From assembly GCA_004557905.1 (NCBI GenBank), contig SFFH01000025.1, positions 1-29,563 of the forward strand: a stretch of 29,563 nt of DNA, given 5' to 3'. Made by a program: the position numbers and the translations under genes. This document shows positions 14,933-20,712 of this stretch, one piece after another. Below the pieces are notes generated by a model that had not been told where the DNA came from, ran no database searches, and saw only the letters and a program-made list of their open reading frames with translations. Positions within the stretch are counted from its first letter, which is position 1, and every line of letters begins with the position of its first letter. This stretch comes from Clostridiales bacterium. Lineage in GTDB: Bacteria > Bacillota > Clostridia > Christensenellales > Aristaeellaceae.

Positions 14933-16136
14933 CCGCGCCGAGCGTGCGGGTCAGCCTGTCCAGCCTGGAAGCCTTCTCCTGCAGAACCTCGCTGGTTTCC
15001 GCTTTTCGCTTCCAGTATGCGGTTTCTCTGAGCATGTCGGTGTTCTTCTGGCGCTCATTGACCAGCAGGGCATAGACCTCTCTCAGCTTGCGGACGAGCT
15101 TTTTGATTACTGGGAGAGCTTTGTTCTCGCGGTAGCTTTTGGCGGTTTCCAGCATCCCGGTGTCGGGCAGAAGCTCGTCTGCGGAGCCCAGATTTTGAAC
15201 AAATGCTTTGACATCTTTGTCGCTCTTTGCAAGTGCATCAACCTTCCTTTTCGCGGCTTCGGCTTCACGCTCAGCTTCTTCCCGGTTTGCCTGTGCCAGA
15301 CGAACGGCCTGTTCTGCGCTTTGCTGCTGCGCCATGAGGGTGTCAAGGGCTTCCTGCTCTTTCATGACCTTGAACTGCACGGTGGTCAGGTGTTCCTCGG
15401 TGCTGCCGCGTTCGCCGCGCTCCACGTCGGTGTAGCCTGCCGCGAACATGGCGTCGTGGTACTGATCCTGCAAAACGCTGTAGGATTTCTTCAGAACGAT
15501 CTTGCCGGTTTTCGTACGCAAGGGCTCTCCGAATTCATCCAGCACAGGTTGGGACTGCCACTTCTTGCTGTGGCTGACCTGCATGATGGTTTCCTTGACG
15601 GTGCCGACCAGCGCCGGGTCCTTGCATCGCTTCGACCACAGAATCTGCTTTTCGACGACGGGCACATAGACCACATGAAGATGGTAGTGCCATACGTCGT
15701 AGCCGAGGGCCTTGCTCATGCCCTGATTGCGCTCGTCGGCGTGCATGACGGCGGAGAGGATGTACTGTTCGCCGCCGACGATTTCGACAGCGGCCCGGTA
15801 TGCCTCGGCGTAGAACGCCTGGGCAAACTCGTAGCCGCCATGGTTATGGAAATAGGCTGAGTTGACGTCAAAGACCAGCTCGCCGTAGTGGACGGCGTCC
15901 TGCTTGAGACCTCGGGTGGAAATGGTGCCGTCCTGCTCCATCTGCCGGAATATCTCCTGATAGCTGCTGGATGGTGTCTTGAAGTGGATGTTCAGATGGC
16001 TGCGTTCGGGGACAATATCTTCGTTCCGGTAGCAGGCTTTCTGACGCTCGTTGTGGGCTTCTGCGTCGGCGATGTTGCTCTCCGTTCGGGGCTGGTTGCG
16101 GACGGTGGTGCGGTCCACGCCATCGTTTCTTGCCAT
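14856..16136 (-). CDS. MobV-family relaxase (Mob/Pre)
   Basis: This 426-residue protein would nick the transfer origin and pilot the strand during mobilization. The start at 16136 follows AAAGGAGGCGATTCC; the longer frame to 16232 has no site and runs through the oriT-like hairpin. Family signs are HNERQKACYRNEDIVPERS followed by NIHF near residues 28-55. Later comes a catalytic metal-site region HADERN...WHYHLHVVYVPV (about 130-160), where the usual short spacing between H-D-E and HxH is extended. Residues about 235-400 are a long coiled coil. It overlaps the primase gene. The relaxase and its oriT-like site make the element mobilizable in trans. Confidence 0.85.
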   Translation of the reverse strand: MARNDGVDRTTVRNQPRTESNIADAEAHNERQKACYRNEDIVPERSHLNIHFKTPSSSYQEIFRQMEQDGTISTRGLKQDAVHYGELVFDVNSAYFHNHGGYEFAQAFYAEAYRAAVEIVGGEQYILSAVMHADERNQGMSKALGYDVWHYHLHVVYVPVVEKQILWSKRCKDPALVGTVKETIMQVSHSKKWQSQPVLDEFGEPLRTKTGKIVLKKSYSVLQDQYHDAMFAAGYTDVERGERGSTEEHLTTVQFKVMKEQEALDTLMAQQQSAEQAVRLAQANREEAEREAEAAKRKVDALAKSDKDVKAFVQNLGSADELLPDTGMLETAKSYRENKALPVIKKLVRKLREVYALLVNERQKNTDMLRETAYWKRKAETSEVLQEKASRLDRLTRTLGADEIDRLLSQRSTHEHSRYKSWENSR

Positions 16137-16204
16137 GGAATCGCCTCCTTTCTTTCGTGGGTGTGATGATGGTTCGTTTGGAGCACGGGGTGACGGGGGC
16201 GCGG

Positions 16205-16244
16205 CACTTTCTGCGAAAGTGTAACTACCCACTATGACACTTTC
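16205..16244 (-). other. oriT: Candidate oriT hairpin of the MobV relaxase
   Basis: An inverted repeat GAAAGTGT/ACACTTTC (16215-16244) encloses a loop that reads CATAGTGGGTAGTT on the minus strand. An alternative hairpin CACTTTC/GAAAGTG (16205-16221) competes for the same arm. The loop sequence TAGTGGG-T resembles the TAGTGTG-T nick site of pMV158-type MobV origins. The position 69-108 bp upstream of the relaxase start is where such an oriT is expected. The exact nick cannot be proved from sequence. Confidence 0.55.
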
Positions 16245-16259
16245 TGTCTTCCTGCGGAA

Positions 16260-16430
16260 TCCAGCAAAGTGCCGTGGGCCAAAGGCTTCGCCTCTGGACT
16301 TCTCGGCCTCGAAAAGCAGAGCTTTCCGAGGCTACGCTCGGCAAATGCAAGCATTTGCCGAGCGAGTCGGCCTTCGGCCTCCCTCATTGCAAGAGGCTTC
16401 CCCTTGCATCCTGCGCAGGCGCTGCCGCCC
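16260..16430. repeat. Hairpin cluster with a 14-bp perfect palindrome
   Basis: Between the oriT-like site and the parR terminator lie several hairpins: CCTCG.../...CGAGG around 16308-16330, the nearly unbroken CGCTCGGCAAATGC/GCATTTGCCGAGCG (16335-16364, 2-nt centre), GGCC/GGCC near 16369-16379, and TGCAAG/CTTGCA near 16387-16407. No gene is supported in 16245-16581. Such clusters occur at single-strand origins and protein-binding sites of mobile DNA. Confidence 0.55.
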
Positions 16431-16447
16431 TGCACCAGGCTCAAAGA

Positions 16448-16481
16448 CAGGAAGCCATGCTTTTGACGGCATGGCTTCCTG
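16448..16481 (-). terminator. Terminator downstream of parR
   Basis: A perfect 13-bp stem CAGGAAGCCATGC/GCATGGCTTCCTG with an 8-nt loop, flanked by TCTTTG on the minus strand, lies about 100 bp past the parR stop codon. Confidence 0.65.
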
Positions 16482-16581
16482 CTTTGCGGGGCTGGTGCGA
16501 GTTGGTGCGTTTTGGTGCCAAAGGTATAACGCGATACGAGGCTGGAGACGGAATTGTGGTGCGCATGAGCACCAAACAGCA

Positions 16582-16926
16582 TCAGCAGCCGAAGCTGTCC
16601 AAAGCGTCGTCAAGGTCATCTTCGTCGGGCTCATCGCTGTGGATGGGAGGTGGGGGTGTCTGGGGCGTGAATGTATTCAGGGCTTGCAGCAGATCGCCAA
16701 GCTGAACGGGCGCAGCCGCCAGCTCATCCCGGACGATGGAGCGAATCGTCTCCCGCAGGCCTTCATCCGCAGGGGCCTCGCCGTAATAGGCGTTGACGGC
16801 AGGAACAATCAGTGCGCTGTAGGACAGACCGCGCTCTGCGTGAAGCTGACGCAGCAGTGAGGCTGCCTGTGCGCTGGCAGGCTTGCCCAGATCAAGCCGG
16901 AGGGTGGTACGGAACGTTTGGCTCAT
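16582..16926 (-). CDS. ParR-like centromere-binding protein
   Basis: This 114-residue protein overlaps the parM stop by 4 nt, exactly where ParR/StbB sits in type II partition operons. Residues 1-50 (FRTTLRLDLGKP, then LHAERGLSYSALIVPAVNAYY) suggest a ribbon-helix-helix DNA-binding fold. The C-terminus is acidic and proline-rich (DEPDEDDLDDALDSFGC), as expected for a filament-capping tail. It would bind the 10-bp iterons upstream of parM, repress the operon and couple DNA to ParM filaments. Identification rests on position and general features rather than strong similarity, because ParR proteins diverge quickly. Confidence 0.7.
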   Translation of the reverse strand: MSQTFRTTLRLDLGKPASAQAASLLRQLHAERGLSYSALIVPAVNAYYGEAPADEGLRETIRSIVRDELAAAPVQLGDLLQALNTFTPQTPPPPIHSDEPDEDDLDDALDSFGC

Positions 16927-17849
16927 TCGGCAAACCTCTCGCGCATGAGACGACGCTCCGCAAGGTATTCATAGCCCTCGGCGTTGGCGTGAATGTTGTC
17001 GATGATGGTCACGCGGTCACGCTCATACTCGCCGAAGTGGCGCAGCAGGCATCCGCCGCCGCCCACGACCCACAGCCGCATGGTCTGCGGATCGTATTCG
17101 TGCTCGCGCAGCCTGCGCATGATCTCTGCCGCATAACCGGCTGCGACCGCTCGGATGGTTTCCACATAGTCGCGCCCGATGTCCGCATCGCCGTTTCGAA
17201 GCACCTCGTCAATGACGGCATCCGGCACGGTGCGTCCGAACCGCTGCGTCAGGGCTTCGCGCGCCTGGAGCATGCACTGATAGGTGCCGTACTTCTCCGT
17301 GAAGCACTGGTCCATGACGGCGCGCCTGTCCTGAATGGTCATGATGTTCATGGTGCCGTTGCCGATGTCGCAGAGCATATTCACGCCCTTGAACTGCCTG
17401 AGCATGGGCACGATGGCGGAAAAGCCCTGCGCATACACGTCCGCGCCGACGATATCAACGTGGTATTCGATGCCGCGCCAGGTGAAATCCACATGATCGT
17501 TCTGGAGCAGGTAGGCCCGGAAGCTCTCGCGCTGGGATTCCACCCAGGTCAGGGGCAGACCGGCGGCGATGTACACGCGGGCTTCGGTCATCCTGTTCTT
17601 CCACAGCTCCTGACCGATGCCGGCAAGCGTCAGGAGGTAGTGATCCGGGTTGCTGACCTTGTCCGGGGTGAACTCCCGGTGTCCGCTGCCGATGACATGG
17701 TATTTGCCGTCGTAAATGAGCAAGTCCTGTGCGTAGGCAGGCTCGTGGTCGAAGGTCAGGACGCTGGCGGGGAAGATGCCGCTGGCAGTTTTCAGGTTGC
17801 CATAGCCGTTGTCAATTCCGATAATTTGCATGTTCTTAAGCTGTTTCAT
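16923..17849 (-). CDS. parM: ParM/StbA-like actin-family segregation ATPase
   Basis: This 308-residue actin-like protein polymerises with ATP to push DNA copies apart. The start at 17849 follows AGAGAGGTACCTT; the longer frame to 17966 is rejected because it has no site and crosses a hairpin. The actin-fold motifs are visible: phosphate-1 IIGIDNGYGNLKTA (about 8-21), phosphate-2 CDIGNGTMNIMTI (about 160-172) and adenosine motif VVGGGGCLL (about 270-278). It is paired with the ParR-like gene and preceded by an iteron array. A partition system is unexpected on an integrated element and implies replication as a circle for at least part of its life. Confidence 0.88.
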   Translation of the reverse strand: MKQLKNMQIIGIDNGYGNLKTASGIFPASVLTFDHEPAYAQDLLIYDGKYHVIGSGHREFTPDKVSNPDHYLLTLAGIGQELWKNRMTEARVYIAAGLPLTWVESQRESFRAYLLQNDHVDFTWRGIEYHVDIVGADVYAQGFSAIVPMLRQFKGVNMLCDIGNGTMNIMTIQDRRAVMDQCFTEKYGTYQCMLQAREALTQRFGRTVPDAVIDEVLRNGDADIGRDYVETIRAVAAGYAAEIMRRLREHEYDPQTMRLWVVGGGGCLLRHFGEYERDRVTIIDNIHANAEGYEYLAERRLMRERFAE

Positions 17850-17888
17850 AAGGTACCTCTCTTTCGTTTGTTCGTGGAGAAAAGAAAA

Positions 17889-17908
17889 GACAGGCCATGA
17901 AGCCTGTC
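17889..17908 (-). terminator. Terminator-like hairpin next to the parM start
   Basis: Minus-strand GACAGGC/GCCTGTC with a 6-nt loop is followed by TTTTCTTTTC and lies 40 bp before the parM start codon. Together with the hairpin at 17998-18029 it suggests attenuation of parM transcription. Confidence 0.5.
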
Positions 17909-17997
17909 CGAGAAAAGGGGACGTTCCGTTTGGAAACGGAGATGCGGAAGGAAATGTGGGCATCACATAGAATCACCGCCTTTCTGAATTTGGGCAA

Positions 17998-18029
17998 AGA
18001 AAAAGCGCTGACGGTTTTTCGCCAACGCT
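17998..18029 (-). terminator. Leader terminator upstream of parM
   Basis: On the minus strand a 10-bp stem (AGCGTTGGCG/CGTCAGCGCT, two G-U pairs) with a 6-nt loop is followed by TTTTTC. It sits between the extended -10 promoters at 18128-18253 and parM, so most transcripts may stop before the gene. Confidence 0.6.
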
Positions 18030-18106
18030 GGTTTGGGTTTATCTGATCAACCGGATAAGCTGCCCGTGGATGGTTTTCTCCGATGCAGGTCTGCATCATG
18101 CGCTTT

Positions 18107-18636
18107 CGTCCTTCTTTGACAGTTTACATTATAGCACATATTGTCTTGGGCGTCTCGCGACTTTTGGCGACATTGTGCGACAACTTTTTGGGCTCGGTTT
18201 GCGCCGGGCAGGGTATGCGCTCTCGTCCTTCTTTGACAGTTTACATTATAGCAGGTATTGACATGGGCATCATGCGACATCATGCAACATCGTGCGACAT
18301 TGTGCGACAGCTTTCAGGGGGCGATTCGCACCGGGCAGGGTAACAATGACTTTCTGCGGGGCGCGACGAACATTCCGTACAAGACGGACTGTTCGGCATC
18401 CAGCGAAAAACCTGTTGAGTGGAAAAAGCTCATAGACAAAGGATAGACCAGAACCATCCTCTTTGACCCTACCATTATAGCACAGCATTTTGTCCAAAAC
18501 TGTCCAGAATTGTCCAAAGTTGTACAAAACTGTCTTAAGTTTGCTTAGACTTATCTTCGCCAATGATCTCTTGTCCTTCTTTCACAGTTTACATGATAGC
18601 ATGTATTGCTGCATCTGTCCTACGACTTTTGGCGAC
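18107..18636 (-). repeat. parC: Modular iteron array, candidate parC centromere
   Basis: Four modules share a block that reads TGCTATAATGTAAACTG then TCAAAGAAGGACG on the minus strand. The 30-bp copies at 18107-18136 and 18224-18253 are identical, 117 bp apart; those near 18455-18485 and 18571-18601 are diverged. Upstream of each (minus orientation) lie direct repeats with a 10-bp period: three near 18151-18180 (core GCGAC), four at 18271-18310 (CATGCGACAT type), five at 18491-18540 (TGTCCAAAAC type) and two near 18615-18636. Each intact block is an extended -10 promoter (TGCTATAAT) with no clear -35 box, the iterons taking its place. This is the layout of a ParMRC centromere-promoter, where ParR binds the iterons. 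No gene is supported in 17850-18683. Confidence 0.7.
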
Positions 18637-18683
18637 GTCTTTCAGGGTTTGCTTCGCGCAAGCCGATGTATTCGGTGTTATTA

Positions 18684-19135
18684 TCAGCGATTCTCCATCG
18701 GCACCATCCTGTACCCGACGCCGATTCGCGTCTGAATATACTGCTCGCCGTTGCTGTTTTGCTCGAGCTTCCTTCTGAGCGTCGTCATGAACACGCGCAG
18801 AGAGGGGACGCTCTTTTGAACCAGACTTCCCCAGACATCGCGGATGATCATGCTGTGCGTGAGCACACGGCCGATGTTCTGCGCCAGCAGCTTGAGGATT
18901 CTGTACTCAATGGGCGTCAGATGGACGATTTCTCCCCTGACCGTCACCTCCATCGAATCATAGTAGATGCAGAGGCCGCCGTTTTCAAAGACGGTTGCGT
19001 TGTCGGCCTTTCCGCTGTAAAACTCCACGCGCCGGGCAGCGGCCCGCACGTGCCCATGAGCTCATCGACATTGAAGGGCTTGGTCACATTTGTTTGGGAA
19101 GGATACTTGAAACTGTTGTCCCTAATGACAATCAC
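18684..19135 (-). pseudogene. kdpE: 3' remnant of a KdpE-type response regulator
   Basis: Residues from the end of the receiver domain are recognisable (VTKPFNVDELM), then a frameshift near 19058, then an intact winged-helix DNA-binding domain: RAAARRVEFYSG, LTPIEYRILKLLAQN, RVFMTTLRRKLEQ, and the terminal IGVGYRMVPMENR. The phosphorylation-site half of the receiver is missing. The sequence is fused upstream to the kdpA fragment. An open frame of 121 residues from 19049 could still make a free DNA-binding domain, but no good start is seen. Most likely it is a dead remnant. Confidence 0.75.
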
Positions 19136-19412
19136 TCGTGAGCGGCAGCACGCTTTGCAGCAGCTGCATCGCCCAGAGCGCGAGGAAGCCGAACAGGTTG
19201 AACAGCACGCACACGACGGCGTATTGCTTCCAGCCCATATCCTCGTTTTCGTCGATTCGCAGCAGCCGGTAGATGCCCTTTTCAATCGGGCGAAGCACGG
19301 GCGTAAGCAGCACCCGGTCGCCATTCATGACCTTGAACAAATATTTGCCAAGCGGCCACGCCAGCGCCGCGAGCAGCGCCAGATACAGGCCGTACTGAAG
19401 TCCTGCGTTCAT
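19122..19412 (-). pseudogene. kdpA: 5' fragment of kdpA (K+-transporting ATPase subunit A)
   Basis: The frame encodes 96 residues, of which about the first 90 are the N-terminus of KdpA: MNAGLQYGLYLALLAALAWP, PLGKYLFKVMNGD and LFGFLALWAMQLLQSVLP. Full KdpA is about 560 residues. The frame then runs into the kdpE remnant and stops at once. Everything between (the rest of kdpA, all of kdpB and kdpC, any kdpD and half of kdpE) is absent, so no Kdp pump can be made. Its ATG directly follows the kdpF stop (TAAATG). Confidence 0.85.
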
Positions 19413-19502
19413 TTACAAGTTCTCTCCCTTCAGCAGCACATAGGTCAGATAGACCAGCATCGCCGCGGCGACGACGCCGGTCAATATGAGAAGAATCTGC
19501 AT
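19413..19502 (-). CDS. kdpF: KdpF-like small membrane peptide
   Basis: This 29-codon gene encodes a single membrane helix starting MQILLILTGVVAAAM and ending LLKGENL, directly abutting kdpA. KdpF is the small stabilising subunit of the Kdp ATPase. The gene is intact, but its partners are lost, so it is probably non-functional in its original role. The ATG is preceded by AGCGAGGCTGCT, a moderate site. About 200 nt of leader separates it from its promoter at 19703. Confidence 0.75.
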   Translation of the reverse strand: MQILLILTGVVAAAMLVYLTYVLLKGENL

Positions 19503-19702
19503 AGCAGCCTCGCTTTCCCCCGCGCCTCACCGGGTGGATGAAGCGCGGTGCATGTCTTCGCGGGAGCGATGGAGCGGTACCGTCTCCACGTCCTGCGAGC
19601 GTGGACATTGTATCGCAAATCCCTTAAAGGTGCGCTTAAAGGCCATCTTCACAAATACAGATTCCATTAACGCGCAAATCCCCTGCTCCCTCGAGCGCCA
19701 TG

Positions 19703-19767
19703 ATCATAGCACGGATGCTGTGAGGGCGCTGTGAGAAAGCAGGGGATTCGTGTGAGGATTGTGTGAG
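19703..19767 (-). promoter_or_regulatory. kdp promoter with four-repeat activator site
   Basis: Read on the minus strand, two 11-bp repeats CTCACACAATC and CTCACACGAAT (19746-19767) are followed by a 10-bp spacer. Then come CTCACAGCGCC and CTCACAGCATC (19714-19735), 5 bp, and TATGAT (19703-19708). No -35 box is present; the repeats occupy its place, as at activator-dependent OmpR-family promoters. The same arrangement occurs at the trk promoter. Confidence 0.75.
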
Positions 19768-19880
19768 CGTCGGGGGCGTCCGTTTGCCCGCTTGTCTTTC
19801 GGAGGGAGGGTGGTATAATAGCGGAAGGAAAAAGTCCCGGCAAATCGGAAGTTGGCATACTGGCAGCAAAGCCTCTCTTG

Positions 19881-19966
19881 CCTCTCCCCATGGGAGAGGT
19901 GCCCCGTAGGGGGGCGGAGAGGGCCCTCTCAGTCAGCTAAGCTGACAGCTCCCCCATAGGGGGAGC
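19881..19966. repeat. REP-like multi-hairpin dispersed element
   Basis: Four hairpins occur in a row: CCTCTCCC/GGGAGAGG (19881-19899), GCCCC/GGGGC (19901-19914), GTCAGC/GCTGAC (19932-19946) and GCTCCCCC/GGGGGAGC (19948-19966). The element fills much of the otherwise empty 19768-20007 interval. Its sequence style matches short interspersed repeats common in gut Clostridia. No gene is visible. Confidence 0.65.
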
Positions 19967-20007
19967 CAAGGCGCGATAACTTCCAGTTGATCAAGCCCTG
20001 CCCGCGC

Positions 20008-20712
20008 TCACTCCCGCTCCTCGGCAAGCCGGTAGCCCACGCCGATTTCCGTGAGGATGTAGCGCGGTTTGGCGGGGTTTTTCTCAATCTTTCTGCGCAG
20101 GCCGGCGGTCAGCGTCCGCAGCGCCTGCGTGTCCTGCCCATAGCCCGCGCCCCAGATTTCCCGGAGGATGACCGACGTGGTGAGCACCTTGCCCTGATTT
20201 TTGAACAGCAGCAGGAGCAGGGCATACTCCATCGGCGTCACATGAATTTCGGATTCACCCAGATAGACCTTGCGCTTTTCCGCGTCCAGGCGCAGCTCGC
20301 CCGCCTGATAGACGGGATTCGCCTTCGCGCCGGACTGCTTGTACATGTGCCGCAGGGCGACGCGGATGCGCGCCAGCAGCTCGCTGGCGGAGAAGGGCTT
20401 GGTCAGGTAGTCGTCCGCGCCGAGATCGAGCACCGCCACCTTTTCCTTGTCCTGATCGCGCGCGGAGACGACGATGACCGGCATCTCCGACCACGTCCGC
20501 AGGCGGCGGATGACCTCCGTGCCGTCGAGGTCGGGCAGGCCCAGATCCAGCAGCATCAGGTCGATGGGCTCCGCGGCCAGCAGGCGCATGGCCTCCTCCG
20601 CCGTCGCCGCGGTATGGCAGATGTATGTCTCGGCTTCCAGCGTGAAGCAGATGAAACTGCGAATCTGTGTGTCATCCTCAACCACGAGGATGTGCTCATG
20701 CAGGCTGTTCAT
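20008..20712 (-). CDS. kdpE: KdpE-like response regulator
   Basis: This 234-residue OmpR-family regulator has a complete receiver (acidic pocket E12-D13-D14, phosphoacceptor D56 in LLDLGLPD, S83, K105 in LTKPF) and a winged-helix domain (about 135-234, ending ILTEIGVGYRLAEERE). It overlaps the kinase stop by one base (TAATG) with GAGGAGG upstream, so kinase and regulator are coupled. The KdpD-type kinase, the kdp remnant and the trk operon next to it indicate potassium control. It is the obvious candidate to bind the shared 11-bp direct repeats upstream of kdpF and trk. Confidence 0.88.
   Translation of the reverse strand: MNSLHEHILVVEDDTQIRSFICFTLEAETYICHTAATAEEAMRLLAAEPIDLMLLDLGLPDLDGTEVIRRLRTWSEMPVIVVSARDQDKEKVAVLDLGADDYLTKPFSASELLARIRVALRHMYKQSGAKANPVYQAGELRLDAEKRKVYLGESEIHVTPMEYALLLLLFKNQGKVLTTSVILREIWGAGYGQDTQALRTLTAGLRRKIEKNPAKPRYILTEIGVGYRLAEERE

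Larger units (their letters stand above)
9900..18680. mobile_element. Integrated mobilizable element with plasmid-type partition system
   Basis: This block carries a large serine recombinase and XRE regulator at the left end, then a type I toxin-antitoxin, an SF3-type helicase, a CHC2 primase, a MobV relaxase with an oriT-like hairpin, and ParR/ParM with an iteron array at the right end. All the main genes are on the minus strand. No conjugative type IV secretion genes are present, so it would need a helper. Limits are approximate: the left end lies between the amidohydrolase start and the recombinase stop, and the right end abuts the kdpE remnant at 18684. No convincing attachment-site repeat was found; a short shared GTATTCGG (10073 and 18667) is too small to rely on. 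Confidence 0.75.

Noticed and set aside
17836..18099. An 87-codon minus-strand frame upstream of parM
   Set aside because: It crosses two terminator-like hairpins and the parM start and has no recognised domain; more likely leader sequence.
18047..18563. Several small frames inside the iteron array with similar peptide endings
   Set aside because: Their similarity reflects the repeated DNA modules; none has a consistent start or codon pattern.
18107..18636. CRISPR array
   Set aside because: The repeats are 10-bp phased iterons and promoter blocks, not uniform 25-40 bp repeats with unique spacers, and no cas genes are present.
10073..18674. GTATTCGG shared by both ends of the mobile element as an attachment repeat
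   Set aside because: Only eight bases, and the same string also occurs inside the recombinase gene, so chance is likely.
19503..19700. A cyclic-di-AMP (ydaO-type) riboswitch in the kdp leader
   Set aside because: The leader is long enough, but the conserved ydaO sequence blocks were not seen.
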